Source: Halobacteriovorax sp. HLS
GTDB lineage: Bacteria > Bdellovibrionota > Bacteriovoracia > Bacteriovoracales > Bacteriovoracaceae
Assembly: GCF_004006665.1 (NCBI RefSeq)
Contig: NZ_QOCL01000001.1
Coordinates: 434,001 to 498,000, forward strand
Direction: 5' to 3'
DNA length: 64,000 nucleotides
Positions 18,182 to 27,548 of this stretch are shown in pieces (position 1 is the stretch's first letter; each line of letters opens with the position of its first letter). The notes beneath the pieces are model-generated. The model searched no databases. It was not told the DNA's origin and worked only from the letters and a program-made list of their open reading frames with translations. A program made the translations under genes and the position numbers.

Positions 18182-19189
18182 TTACCTTATAATAAAGTTT
18201 GTATTGGCATCATCAACTTCAACCACTTCGTTATTTTCTCGAAGTACAATTTTATTTCCAGTAATCACATCACTTTGTTGAAAAACCTTAGGGTACCCAG
18301 TGATAATAATCTTATTATCACTCATGATACCCTCAAGTTTCTCGCCAAAAGCTCGTCTCATAAAGGAGGAAACACGACCATCCTTTTCAAGCTCTACTTT
18401 CTCTACAACCTTCACATCGTCATAAAGAACAAAATACTTGAGCTTTTTGTTATAGTTTTCTAGAAATATTTCTCCACGAAGGGATTGTGCCGTAAGTTGT
18501 TGTTTTTTAATCTCTACACTATCAGTTAGATCTATCTTTAAGGTATTTAGATCAACTTCAACCTTTTCTGATTTAAAGTGGATACTCTCTTCGTAGACCT
18601 TATTTCTACGGATAGTTCCTCTAACATTTCCTATGTACCTAGAAATATTTCTCTCGGGGTATGAGTAAGAACTGTCCGACCAAACCTTAATTCTCTCAGG
18701 AGGTTTTCCTTTTACCTGAGAGACACTCTCAGTAAAAACATCACCACGAGAAAAAATCTCATCTTTGTTCATATAATAAGTCACTTCATTGGCCTGTAGT
18801 TTACTCTTATTTAGATCAAACTCTACTTCTCCTTCAAAGATAACTTTCTGCTCTCCTTGAATAAGAAAACCCTCCTGGGCCTTGTATTGAACTGGTCTCG
18901 CATCATTAGTAAATGCTACTCCTCTAGGATTTACGAAAAGAGACTTTTGGGTAGATGAATTAATAGTCATCTCATCAGCATCAAGATGTAAGGTAGCTGA
19001 GCCTTTCTCAACTCTATAGAAAGAAGCTTCTTGGAAATATGACTCTTGATCATAGCTATTTTGCTTCTTAGTACTCTCGTTCTTAAGAGCACTACTTCTT
19101 TTCCATTCTATGGTTTCGGCCCATAAAATGATTCCCCCCAAGACTGCGAGAAAGCTATAAACAATAAATGACTTCTTTAGACTATTCAA
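18182..19189 (-). CDS. LptC-LptA fusion protein
   Basis: This protein appears to join both LPS bridge components. It has an N-terminal membrane anchor (about residues 8-24 from the TTG start), then an LptC-type beta-jellyroll (about 60-190, with EGEVEFDLNKSKLQANEV), and continues into LptA/OstA-type repeats, including the late NKIIITGYPKVFQQSDVITG and GNKIVLRENNEVVEVD. At 335 residues it is far longer than LptC alone (about 190). I choose TTG 19189 because AAGG lies 9 nt upstream and an extended -10 box (19219-19227) would place the transcript start just upstream of it; a TTG at 19216 would be only 2 nt from that box. It is next to lptB. Confidence 0.8.
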   Translation of the reverse strand: MNSLKKSFIVYSFLAVLGGIILWAETIEWKRSSALKNESTKKQNSYDQESYFQEASFYRVEKGSATLHLDADEMTINSSTQKSLFVNPRGVAFTNDARPVQYKAQEGFLIQGEQKVIFEGEVEFDLNKSKLQANEVTYYMNKDEIFSRGDVFTESVSQVKGKPPERIKVWSDSSYSYPERNISRYIGNVRGTIRRNKVYEESIHFKSEKVEVDLNTLKIDLTDSVEIKKQQLTAQSLRGEIFLENYNKKLKYFVLYDDVKVVEKVELEKDGRVSSFMRRAFGEKLEGIMSDNKIIITGYPKVFQQSDVITGNKIVLRENNEVVEVDDANTNFIIR

Positions 19190-19218
19190 AAAGATACGCC
19201 TTGCAATATTCAGCAAAA

Positions 19219-19227
19219 ATTATACCA
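19219..19227 (-). promoter_or_regulatory. Extended -10 promoter of lpt operon
   Basis: On the minus strand TGGTATAAT is a perfect extended -10 element, with no clear -35, about 30 nt before the chosen start of the LptC/A gene. Confidence 0.65.
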
Positions 19228-19397
19228 CTTCTGCACCTTCAGGATGCTATAAAGAACTATAATCTCGTTTTTTTCATTATATTTCAATAGTTTAGTTAAT
19301 AATCTGAGCTCATATCCAGCTGCTTTTTATTTTACGATATATTTGCCCCTATGGTAGTGTTTGGCGGGAAATCATAAAACAATTCAAGGAAAATACA

Positions 19398-22049
19398 TTG
19401 TCTAGCCACACACTCGAGACTTTGAATACAATCATCAATCATGGGGTAAAACTCACTCCAATGATGGATCAATTCTATAATATTAAAAAGAATTATGCGG
19501 ATCATATTGTCATGTTTAGAATGGGAGATTTTTATGAAGTCTTCTTTGATGATGCTAAAGAAGCATCTAAACTTCTAAATATTACTCTTACTCACCGTGG
19601 AAAACTCGGAGAATTCCCAATTCCTATGGCAGGAATCCCTCACCATGCTGCCGCTGTATATATCGATAAACTTAGTAACTTCGGTCTTAAAGTCGCAATC
19701 TGCGAACAAATCGAAGACCCTAAAGAGGCCAAAGGTATTGTAAAGCGTGCTGTCGTTCAAGTGGTTTCACCTGCACTTCCTTATGATCTTGAAAAAACTG
19801 AAGCAAGTGAGCAAAGGTTCATAACAAGTGCAATAAAAAGTGGGGAAAACTATTATTTAGTTGCGATTGACTTTACTACTGGTGAATTCAGCGGACACAA
19901 GCTTTCTTCAAGTGACGAGTTTCTAGACAAATTAAGAATGCTTGGCCCTAAAGAGTTTATTTGTAAAATGGGTCAATGGGATGATTTAAAAGAGCTAGAT
20001 ATTCTCTTAAATGCTTTGGGGGTTTTAAAGACTCACCTTTCGGAAGAATACTTTACAGAGAAATATACAGATATTTATATAGAAAAAGTTATCCCTTCAT
20101 ATAAAAGGGATAAAATTATTGCTGCCACAAAAGAGATTCTCTCTCCTATTGGAGCTCTTGCCTATTACATTTGTTCAACTCAAACGACTGATGACTTTTG
20201 CCATATTAGACCTTTTAAACTCGTTAATGAATTTGGATTAATGAAGGTGACGGCCCCAACCCTAATAGGGCTTGAGATTCTTCCAAAGTCTAGAGAAACA
20301 TATAATGATTCACTATTAGGTTTTCTAGATAAGACTAAGACAGCAATGGGTTCTAGAAATCTAAGGCAAGTTTTTTCCAATCCACTTAATGATTTAAAAG
20401 AAATTAGTAATAGACAGAACTTTATCTCATATTTTCTAGAAGAAAATGAATTACTAAGTACGGTCAGAGAACAACTTTCCGATGTGAGAGACCTTGAAAG
20501 GATAATGGCAAAAGTCTCAACGAATAAAACAACGCCAGGAGATTTAATAAACTTAGCCAGGGCCATAAGAGTTTACGAAGACCTCTCACCAATTCTTTCT
20601 CATGAAAGCGCAGAGTTTTTATCGCAACTAAAACCCTCTCAATTAAAGTCCCTCAAGTCTATTGCAAAGAATATTGAGGATTGTGTAAATGATGAAATTG
20701 GTGCGGCCTTAGACAAGGGTAATCTTATAAAAGAAGGGTTTAGTCCTGAAAGAGATCGACTAGCTCAGCTCAGCACCAATACAGCAAATGAATTACTTGA
20801 GTTAGAAAATAGATATAGAGAAGAAACCGGTATTCCAAAACTAAGAGTAAAGTCAAATAATGTAGCGGGATACTTTATAGAGGTTTCTAAAACTCATACC
20901 GACAAAGTTCCTGATCACTTTAAAAGAAGACAAACTTTAGTTAACTCAGAAAGATATACAACCAAAGAGTTAACTGCATTTGAAAAAGAAATATTTACAG
21001 CAAAAGAAAAGCTTGAAAGGCTAGAGAGAGAACTATTTAAAGCTCTAACGACTTCTGTTGCGGATAATAACTTAATCATTCTCTCACTTGCAAAATCCCT
21101 TGGTATGCTAGATGTATTCCAAAGTCTTTCGTGGATAGCGGATCAAGAAGAGTTTACTAGACCTGAAATTTTCAAAGATAAAAAGATAGTTGAGCTTGAA
21201 GGGGCATGGCATCCTCTCATAAAGTCCATTATTAAAGATCAATTTGTAGCTCACGACATTAAGCTAAACGAAGAGAACTTTTTTGGACTGATTACCGGTC
21301 CTAACATGGCCGGTAAAACAACTGTAATGAGGGAAGTTGCCATCATTCAACTACTTGCTCAAGTTGGCTCTTTCGTACCCGCCATCTCTTCAAAGGTTGG
21401 ATTATGTGACTATCTATTTAGTCGTCTAGGTGCAAGCGATGATATCTTGAAAGGACAGTCAACTTTTATGGTGGAAATGGCCGAAACTGCGGAAATTCTA
21501 CGTCATGCCACAGACAAATCTCTTATCATTCTCGATGAAGTTGGACGTGGAACCTCTACGTATGATGGATTAAGTATAGCATGGTCACTGGTTGAACACT
21601 TCGTTAAGAAAACAAAGGCCATAACGTTATTTGCAACTCACTATCATGAATTAATCGAAGTTGTTGACTTATTGCCTGGAGCGAAGAATTTAACAGTCGA
21701 GACTCAAAACCAAAATGGTAACGTACAATTTCTCTATAATCTTATTGAAGAAGGTGCTTCACAGAGTTTTGGTATATATGTAGCGAAACTAGCTGGACTC
21801 CCTAAATCAGTCCTTGATCGCTCAACAAAACTTCTATCAAACCTCGAAAAACAAGAGAATCACACTAATGCAACTATTGATACTTCTCAACTTAGCTTCT
21901 TTGATAAAACAGAAGTGATTATTGAGAAATCGACTGTACCTGATCACCTTCAACGACTAGAAGATGAATTCAGCACTCTTGATGTTATGAATATGACTCC
22001 ACTGCAAGCATTGAATAAGTTAAATGAACTTAAGGAGTTTATGCAGTAG
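19398..22049 (+). CDS. mutS: DNA mismatch repair protein MutS
   Basis: MutS recognises base mismatches and starts repair with MutL. Domain I carries the mismatch-reading GDFYEVFFDD (F-x-E). The connector, lever and clamp regions follow, then the ATPase domain with Walker A (GPNMAGKTTVMRE), Walker B and signature (IILDEVGRGTSTYDGLS) and the FATHYHEL segment. At 883 residues it is slightly longer than E. coli MutS. The start is a TTG with AAGGA 8 nt upstream; the ATGs at residues 22-23 fall right at domain I and have no ribosome-binding site. Confidence 0.97.
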   Translation: MSSHTLETLNTIINHGVKLTPMMDQFYNIKKNYADHIVMFRMGDFYEVFFDDAKEASKLLNITLTHRGKLGEFPIPMAGIPHHAAAVYIDKLSNFGLKVAICEQIEDPKEAKGIVKRAVVQVVSPALPYDLEKTEASEQRFITSAIKSGENYYLVAIDFTTGEFSGHKLSSSDEFLDKLRMLGPKEFICKMGQWDDLKELDILLNALGVLKTHLSEEYFTEKYTDIYIEKVIPSYKRDKIIAATKEILSPIGALAYYICSTQTTDDFCHIRPFKLVNEFGLMKVTAPTLIGLEILPKSRETYNDSLLGFLDKTKTAMGSRNLRQVFSNPLNDLKEISNRQNFISYFLEENELLSTVREQLSDVRDLERIMAKVSTNKTTPGDLINLARAIRVYEDLSPILSHESAEFLSQLKPSQLKSLKSIAKNIEDCVNDEIGAALDKGNLIKEGFSPERDRLAQLSTNTANELLELENRYREETGIPKLRVKSNNVAGYFIEVSKTHTDKVPDHFKRRQTLVNSERYTTKELTAFEKEIFTAKEKLERLERELFKALTTSVADNNLIILSLAKSLGMLDVFQSLSWIADQEEFTRPEIFKDKKIVELEGAWHPLIKSIIKDQFVAHDIKLNEENFFGLITGPNMAGKTTVMREVAIIQLLAQVGSFVPAISSKVGLCDYLFSRLGASDDILKGQSTFMVEMAETAEILRHATDKSLIILDEVGRGTSTYDGLSIAWSLVEHFVKKTKAITLFATHYHELIEVVDLLPGAKNLTVETQNQNGNVQFLYNLIEEGASQSFGIYVAKLAGLPKSVLDRSTKLLSNLEKQENHTNATIDTSQLSFFDKTEVIIEKSTVPDHLQRLEDEFSTLDVMNMTPLQALNKLNELKEFMQ

Positions 22050-22108
22050 AGAATGTAGGAGTTAATCGGAAAGTCTTTCCGACTGACTTACTCTTTTGAA
22101 GAAAAGTT

Positions 22109-22114
22109 TATAAT
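22109..22114 (+). promoter_or_regulatory. -10 box next to start codon (candidate leaderless)
   Basis: TATAAT ends 5 nt before the ATG at 22120 and no Shine-Dalgarno is present. No convincing -35 at 16-18 bp. Confidence 0.45.
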
Positions 22115-22119
22115 AAAGT

Positions 22120-22815
22120 ATGAAAATACTTATTATCATCTTATCTTTTTACAGTTCTCTGAGCTTAGCAGCAATCAATATTCATCTAGACTCTTATAGT
22201 GACATTCTTGAGCATTTTGTAGCTAGTGAAGTACCTAGAAAACCACTTCAGCATGCGCTAGACTTCTATTTTGAAAATCAAGATATTTTAACTAATAAAC
22301 GCTATATTACTATTGGTGACTACTCACAGAACTCAAGAGAAAAAAGACTTTATATTTTAGACTTAGAAACTGGTGAGTTACAAAGAGAGTACCTCGCTCA
22401 TGGAAGTGGGAGAAATAGAGTGGGAAGACCTGTCGGCGATAAAGATCACGATGGTATTCTTAATAAATGTAAACATTCAAAGTTTTCTAAGTTTATGAGA
22501 TTGGTTAAGCATAGAAGATTTGGAATGACACGCCCAGGATTTATGAGAGTTGACGAAACTTATTATTCAAAAAAATTCGACTATGGATCAATGCCTGGAC
22601 ATAACTCAATTTTCTTAACAGGTCTATCTCATTCATCTAAGGATGTGAGAAAACATAGCGTGGTTTTTCATGAAGCTAGTTATGTAAAAAATGAATCTGT
22701 AATTCAGGGAAGAACTCTTGGCTGTCCTGCAATTCCAGTAGGAAGAATGAAGTTCGTTCTTCCGAAAATAAGCGGTGGAAGCTTGTATTATTCTTATGTA
22801 CCTCAATGTAATTAA
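22120..22815 (+). CDS. Secreted L,D-transpeptidase family (YkuD_2-like) protein
   Basis: A 231-residue protein with a Sec signal peptide (cleavage near residue 18) that matches the murein L,D-transpeptidase catalytic domain family PF13645. Seen are YITIGDYSQNSREKRLYILD, LAHGSGRN, a conserved MPGHNSIFLTG and the catalytic-cysteine segment GRTLGCPAIPVGR. It presumably acts on peptidoglycan cross-links in the periplasm. The ATG lacks a ribosome-binding site but sits 5 nt after a TATAAT box. The downstream glycosyltransferase gene overlaps its end. Confidence 0.85.
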   Translation: MKILIIILSFYSSLSLAAINIHLDSYSDILEHFVASEVPRKPLQHALDFYFENQDILTNKRYITIGDYSQNSREKRLYILDLETGELQREYLAHGSGRNRVGRPVGDKDHDGILNKCKHSKFSKFMRLVKHRRFGMTRPGFMRVDETYYSKKFDYGSMPGHNSIFLTGLSHSSKDVRKHSVVFHEASYVKNESVIQGRTLGCPAIPVGRMKFVLPKISGGSLYYSYVPQCN

Positions 22816-24166
22816 AAGAGTCTTACCTCATTTATTTATAGCACTCGCTTCTATTTTATATATTAATAAAGTTATTATTTCTATTAATGGATATTCTCTT
22901 AACTTTGATGAAACATATACGTACTTTCTAACTACATTGTCTTACAGAGACTTCTTTGTAATCGTCTTCAACGACACTCAGCTACCTCTATACTTTCTTC
23001 TGCAAAAAGTTATTTCTTTTACTGGATTATTCGATTATCCAAATAAAATAAGATACCTCTCCCTATTTTTCTGTCTAATTTTTCTTGTTAGAACTTTTTA
23101 TATGACAGTAAAAGACTACTCTATAGTCACCGCTTTTTTTATCACCATATTCATTATATATAACCCTATTTTTTCACACGTATCTTTTCTGGCCAGACCT
23201 TATTCATTATGTATCTTGCTTGTGAGTTTAAATTTAAATTACTTTATAAATTTGCACACAAAAGATAGATCGAACCGCTTCTTATTGACTCTTGTTCTAC
23301 TCTCTTTTTGTCACTATTTATTTGTTTTTTATCTTTTAATATTGACTACCTTTATTACTCTAAACTTCAAACGCTATAAAGAACTTCTACTTGTTCATAG
23401 ATTTAAAATTCTAGCATTTGCTACATATTTTTTCATTTGGCTTGGTATTCTTTTTAACCGACATACAAGTAGCCCAGAACTAACAAACTGGATGGGACTA
23501 CATGACTTACAAAGTTTATACTATTCTTTGTCAGACTTGCTGAGCTATTATCCAAATAATTATTTTAAAAGATATACCTTTTTTTTCGTACTTGCTTTTT
23601 TAGTTCTATTTCATCGCAAGTTTTCAGAAAGAATAAAAATCTCCTCTCAGCTCCTTTTAATGGCCTGTTCATTAAATGCAATCGTCACCTATTTTGTGAT
23701 GCCTATTACAACATATAGATTCATTTCAATATATTTCCCAATCTTAATTTTACTTATTCTTGAAATAGCTAAACAGTGGAAGTTTCGCTATATATTACTG
23801 GTGGGAGCTCTCTACTGCTTTAGTTTTCAAAGACCGACCAACTTTCTCCCACTCAACTATGAAGCTTTTGCAAAAACTATACAATTAGTTCTTCACTCGA
23901 GTGAAGATACTTTGTGTATATTACCCAGAGCACCTTTTAACCCTATTAATTTCTATAGCTCTGTCGATCTATGCAAACATACTGTAAATTTTGATCAAAA
24001 AGTAAATCTCGAAGAGTTCTCAAGTATTGTTCTTTTAGAAACGCACAATTTTCATGATGGAGTTTTAGGCGCAACAATCCCCCCACAACTACTTGACGAC
24101 TTCTATCCAGTAATAAACGAAAAACCACTTTATATCCTCAAGAGAAAGGTTAATAAATTTAAATAG
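22796..24166 (+). CDS. GT-C type membrane glycosyltransferase
   Basis: A polytopic protein of about 456 residues with roughly ten membrane segments. The first loop contains NFDETYTYFL, an acidic DE pair as in the PMT/ArnT/RgtA-D-like glycosyltransferase superfamily, which uses lipid-linked sugars on the periplasmic side. A C-terminal soluble segment of about 90 residues follows. The start at 22796 is in the end of the transpeptidase gene (20-nt overlap); a GTG at 22775 is possible. Substrate unknown; a role in decorating envelope polymers is inferred. Confidence 0.75.
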   Translation: MYLNVIKRVLPHLFIALASILYINKVIISINGYSLNFDETYTYFLTTLSYRDFFVIVFNDTQLPLYFLLQKVISFTGLFDYPNKIRYLSLFFCLIFLVRTFYMTVKDYSIVTAFFITIFIIYNPIFSHVSFLARPYSLCILLVSLNLNYFINLHTKDRSNRFLLTLVLLSFCHYLFVFYLLILTTFITLNFKRYKELLLVHRFKILAFATYFFIWLGILFNRHTSSPELTNWMGLHDLQSLYYSLSDLLSYYPNNYFKRYTFFFVLAFLVLFHRKFSERIKISSQLLLMACSLNAIVTYFVMPITTYRFISIYFPILILLILEIAKQWKFRYILLVGALYCFSFQRPTNFLPLNYEAFAKTIQLVLHSSEDTLCILPRAPFNPINFYSSVDLCKHTVNFDQKVNLEEFSSIVLLETHNFHDGVLGATIPPQLLDDFYPVINEKPLYILKRKVNKFK

Positions 24167-24229
24167 TTATACTTAACTTAACTTCCACTTATTTCTAAGA
24201 ATATTATCCCTATAACCGATAAGACTTCT

Positions 24230-24835
24230 ATGTGGAATGAAAAAAGAAAGGTATCACATTTAGTAAAAAAAGAAGCTCCAAGTAATGATGCTATCTTAAA
24301 AGATAGAGCATATGCCTTTTTTACGGATATATTTCTTATCTCTATCATTACAAGAGCAGTTCTTCTCACCTATAGTAATTTCATTAGAACATTTTTCTTT
24401 CAAATGGAATATACGGCCCAAAGAAGTATACAAAGTAAAATCATTGAAACTAATCTCCTTAGTTTCTGCGTGGTATTTTGGGGTTATTTTTTACTTTCCT
24501 ATTATCTTTCGGAAGGAAAAACTCCTGGAAAGATAATTTTTCATTTAAAAGTTCAACATCCACACTCGCATAATGAACAACTCACTCTTAAAGAATGTTT
24601 TATGAGAACTCTTGGATATTTCCTAACATTACCAAGTTTTTTCACATTACTATCAATTGCATATATAAGAAAAGATCGAAAAGGCCTACCAGACTTACTT
24701 TCTAATACGTTTGTTATTAATACGATTGAAGAGAAAATAATTGAGTCTCTTGAGGATGAAACTTCTGTGGCCAAAGTAACTACTCTCTTTCCAGAAGACC
24801 CTATTTCGAAAGATATAGACAAGAAAGCTTCTTAA
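24230..24835 (+). CDS. RDD family membrane protein
   Basis: A 201-residue protein with three membrane segments and the RDD-family landmarks: RAYAFFTDIFLI (family R and D in the first helix), GKTPGKIIFHLKV, and DRKGLPDLLSNT. Its function is unknown; some RDD proteins are thought to act in transport. There is a 62-residue acidic C-terminal tail. The stop codon abuts that of the convergent 99-residue protein gene. Confidence 0.85.
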   Translation: MWNEKRKVSHLVKKEAPSNDAILKDRAYAFFTDIFLISIITRAVLLTYSNFIRTFFFQMEYTAQRSIQSKIIETNLLSFCVVFWGYFLLSYYLSEGKTPGKIIFHLKVQHPHSHNEQLTLKECFMRTLGYFLTLPSFFTLLSIAYIRKDRKGLPDLLSNTFVINTIEEKIIESLEDETSVAKVTTLFPEDPISKDIDKKAS

Positions 24836-25135
24836 TTAAAGAAAATCGGATATATTTCTAAAAAGTTCTTTTGCTCGCTCTTTTATCTTAATTCCCATTA
24901 ATTCATCTTCACTTAAATTTGTCGAACTTTTTTCAAATGGCGCCATGATAGAGCTTTTTTTTATTTTATCTGAATATTGAATGAGTCCATCATGATGCAA
25001 CTGCCATGGTCTTAGAACTTTCTTTTTTTGTTTTTTCCCAGAAAGCTTATCTTCTTTTCTTTCAATAATAACATCCAAGATAGACTTCATCCCTTTCTTA
25101 GATTTATTGTTAATTTGTTTTAAGCTTATTGCCAT
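24836..25135 (-). CDS. Small basic hypothetical protein
   Basis: A 99-residue, lysine-rich, soluble protein with no family I recognise; the central segment LRPWQLHHDGLIQY is its most distinctive part. GGAG lies 8 nt before the ATG, which supports translation. That site and the adjacent T run belong to the 3' arm of the hairpin that follows aspS (25138-25182), so read-through mRNA from aspS would have it buried. Confidence 0.7.
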   Translation of the reverse strand: MAISLKQINNKSKKGMKSILDVIIERKEDKLSGKKQKKKVLRPWQLHHDGLIQYSDKIKKSSIMAPFEKSSTNLSEDELMGIKIKERAKELFRNISDFL

Positions 25136-25137
25136 GA

Positions 25138-25182
25138 AAAAAACTCCGAATACTAATAGAATATCAGAATTCGGAGTTTTTT
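25138..25182 (-). terminator. aspS terminator that also contains the next gene's RBS
   Basis: AAAAAACTCCGAAT and ATTCGGAGTTTTTT form a 14-bp perfect stem with a 17-nt loop; the minus-strand 3' end is a run of T. The 3' arm holds GGAG, and the next start codon (25135) is 2 nt after the hairpin. The loop contains TGATATTCT, an extended -10-like sequence that could restart transcription without the 5' arm. Confidence 0.8.
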
Positions 25183-25206
25183 AAAGTACTTATTGAATTT
25201 TACTAT

Positions 25207-27000
25207 TTACTTAGTTTTAGTCCAGTCAAAATGTAGCTCTTTAAGCTGGTTCTTCCCTGGTGTAGACGGAGCTTCGGCCATTAAGTCACTAGCTGATGTT
25301 GTCTTAGGAAAAGCGATAACATCTCTAATCGAATCAGTTTTTGCTAAAAGCATAACAATTCTATCAAGACCAAAAGCTAGTCCACCATGTGGAGGTACAC
25401 CATAGTTTAAGGCCTCAATAAAGAATCCAAATTGTGTCTTAACTTCTTCTTCACTCATTCCTAAAACTTCAAACATTTTTTTCTGAACACTTTGATCATG
25501 TATTCTGATTGAACCACCACCTAACTCATAACCATTACAAACTAGATCATAAGCTTCTGCCGGTAAATCTTTATAGGCATTTGAGTCTTTAGAATCACCT
25601 GTCATAAATTTTTCAGTTAACTCTTTTTTCACCATAGTGAATGGATGATGGCGAGCAATGTATCTCTTATCATCAGGATTCCACTCTAGAAGAGGAAAAT
25701 CATGAATCCATAGAAATTTATATCCTTCAGTAATTAAATTTAACTTCTTACCTAAATGACGACGTAGAGCATCTGCACAAGAGTGAGTAACATCACTATC
25801 AGGGTCTGCACAGAACATCCAAGTTCCATTACCAGCATTTTCTTCTAAAGCACAAAGCTTAGAATAGATTTCATCAGTAATAAATTTTGATATCCCTGCA
25901 CTTCTTTCATCACCTGACACTTTAAAGAATGCGACACCTTTTCCACCGTGTGGCTTCACAACTTCAGTCAGAGCATCGGTATCTTTACGTGAGAAAGTTC
26001 CATTCTCTTCAGGAATGAAAATTGCTTTAATAAGACCATTGGCATTTGCAACACTTGAAAAAACAGAAAAGTCAGAGTCTTTAAAAATATCAGTAACGAC
26101 TTTATGCTCTAATCCAAATCTTGCATCTGGTTTATCTGATCCATATCTGGCAAGGGCTTCATTATAAGTCATCATTGGAACAACAAAGTCTGCTGGAAGC
26201 TTGAATAATTCTCTGATAATTTTTTCTACAATATTTTTAATATATTCTGGAGTCGCAAAAGAGACCTCCATATCAATTTGAGTAAACTCTGGTTGCCTAT
26301 CAGCCCTTAGGTCTTCATCTCTAAAACATCTACAAATTTGAAAATACTTATCAGTTGAGCCGATCATAAGAAGCTGCTTCAAAGTCTGTGGAGACTGTGG
26401 AAGAGCGTATACCTTAGAAGGGTGAACTCTAGAAGGGACAATATAGTCTCTAGCACCTTCAGGTGTTGATTTATATAGAATTGGAGTTTCAACTTCGATA
26501 AAATTCTCTTCTTCAAGCATTCTTCTAACTGCGTTAGTCGTTCTTGATCTAAGAGCTAAAATATCCTGAAGTTTCTTAGTTCTTAAATCAAGGTAGCGAT
26601 ACTTAAGTCTAAGATCCTCTGTAGCTTCAATCTGACCGTAAGGAAGAAATGGGATATTATCAATATCATTACGTGACAAGACTTCAAGCTCAGTAACCTG
26701 AACCTCAACCAGTCCAGTATCCATTTTTGAATTTTGAGCATCAGCTGGTCTTTCCTTAACTACTCCAACTGCTTTGATGACAGATTCAAGTGCACAATTT
26801 TTTAGAACTGCCATATCTCCCTTGTAATCATCAAACCCTAATTGAGTTAATCCAAACTTATCTCTCACATCAATAAAGTGTAGTGCACCTAGATCTCTAT
26901 ACTTATTTACCCATCCACAGATAGTAACAGTTTGTCCTACGTGTTCTTTTCTTAACTCCCCACAATTGTGAGTTCTTAGTAGTCCTTTTAATTCGGCCAT
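25207..27000 (-). CDS. aspS: Aspartyl-tRNA synthetase
   Basis: A 597-residue class II synthetase of the bacterial type, with the N-terminal OB-fold anticodon domain (GWVNKYRDLGALHFIDVRD), motif 2 (FRDEDLRADRQPEFTQIDME), the inserted GAD domain in the middle, and motif 3 (GLAFGLDRIVMLL). The start at 27000 has GAGGAG upstream and begins with the usual MAELKGLLRTHNCGEL; the frame extends to 27066, but those residues do not belong to the family. It is divergent to a DUF192 lipoprotein gene 32 nt away. Discrimination between AspRS and the nondiscriminating form cannot be made here. Confidence 0.95.
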   Translation of the reverse strand: MAELKGLLRTHNCGELRKEHVGQTVTICGWVNKYRDLGALHFIDVRDKFGLTQLGFDDYKGDMAVLKNCALESVIKAVGVVKERPADAQNSKMDTGLVEVQVTELEVLSRNDIDNIPFLPYGQIEATEDLRLKYRYLDLRTKKLQDILALRSRTTNAVRRMLEEENFIEVETPILYKSTPEGARDYIVPSRVHPSKVYALPQSPQTLKQLLMIGSTDKYFQICRCFRDEDLRADRQPEFTQIDMEVSFATPEYIKNIVEKIIRELFKLPADFVVPMMTYNEALARYGSDKPDARFGLEHKVVTDIFKDSDFSVFSSVANANGLIKAIFIPEENGTFSRKDTDALTEVVKPHGGKGVAFFKVSGDERSAGISKFITDEIYSKLCALEENAGNGTWMFCADPDSDVTHSCADALRRHLGKKLNLITEGYKFLWIHDFPLLEWNPDDKRYIARHHPFTMVKKELTEKFMTGDSKDSNAYKDLPAEAYDLVCNGYELGGGSIRIHDQSVQKKMFEVLGMSEEEVKTQFGFFIEALNYGVPPHGGLAFGLDRIVMLLAKTDSIRDVIAFPKTTSASDLMAEAPSTPGKNQLKELHFDWTKTK

Positions 27001-27032
27001 TTGCAAAAGCTCCTCTTCTCTTTTAGAGTTGA

Positions 27033-27548
27033 ATGATGAAGCAAAATATATCGCACTTTCTATCAATGCTCACTAAAAATGTTCTCCTGATTGCAATATT
27101 GTTATTACAAAGCTCATGCAGTGAGCCTGAATCAAACCTTCTTACTTTCCACGATAAAATAATATTCGAACTTCCAAGTGGAAAAAAGGCCTTAACATAT
27201 GTTGCCATGAGTGAGAGCCAAAAGAGTCAAGGCCTTAGCGGCGTACAAGACAAAGACTTTTCAGTGAATCAAGCGATGATTTTTTATTACAAAGAAGACG
27301 GGGTGCGACATTTCTGGATGCCTGATACATATTTTAACTTAGAGATCTTCTTTTTAGATAAGGATTTTAAGATTTTAAATGTTGAGCGCGACGTACCCCA
27401 TCACCCAGGTCTAGTTGAACCACCAAAGATCTATAGAACTAAGGGTTACTTTACAAGATATGTTTTGGAAATGAAGTCCAGCTCTCCCCTGGCGAAAAAC
27501 TTGAAGCCAGGGCATAAACTGAGATTAATTAAAGGCTCTTTTCCCTAG
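27033..27548 (+). CDS. DUF192 lipoprotein
   Basis: A 171-residue protein with an N-terminal signal and lipobox QSSC (cysteine about 29), then a single DUF192 domain: LTYVAMSESQKSQGLSGVQ, MIFYYKEDGVRHFWMPDTYF, LEIFFLDKDFKIL and YVLEMKSSS. DUF192 proteins are small beta-barrel-like envelope or secreted proteins of unclear function. Its start is 32 nt from the divergent aspS start, so the two share a short promoter region. Convergent overlap of 20 nt with the FtsB-like gene. Confidence 0.88.
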   Translation: MMKQNISHFLSMLTKNVLLIAILLLQSSCSEPESNLLTFHDKIIFELPSGKKALTYVAMSESQKSQGLSGVQDKDFSVNQAMIFYYKEDGVRHFWMPDTYFNLEIFFLDKDFKILNVERDVPHHPGLVEPPKIYRTKGYFTRYVLEMKSSSPLAKNLKPGHKLRLIKGSFP

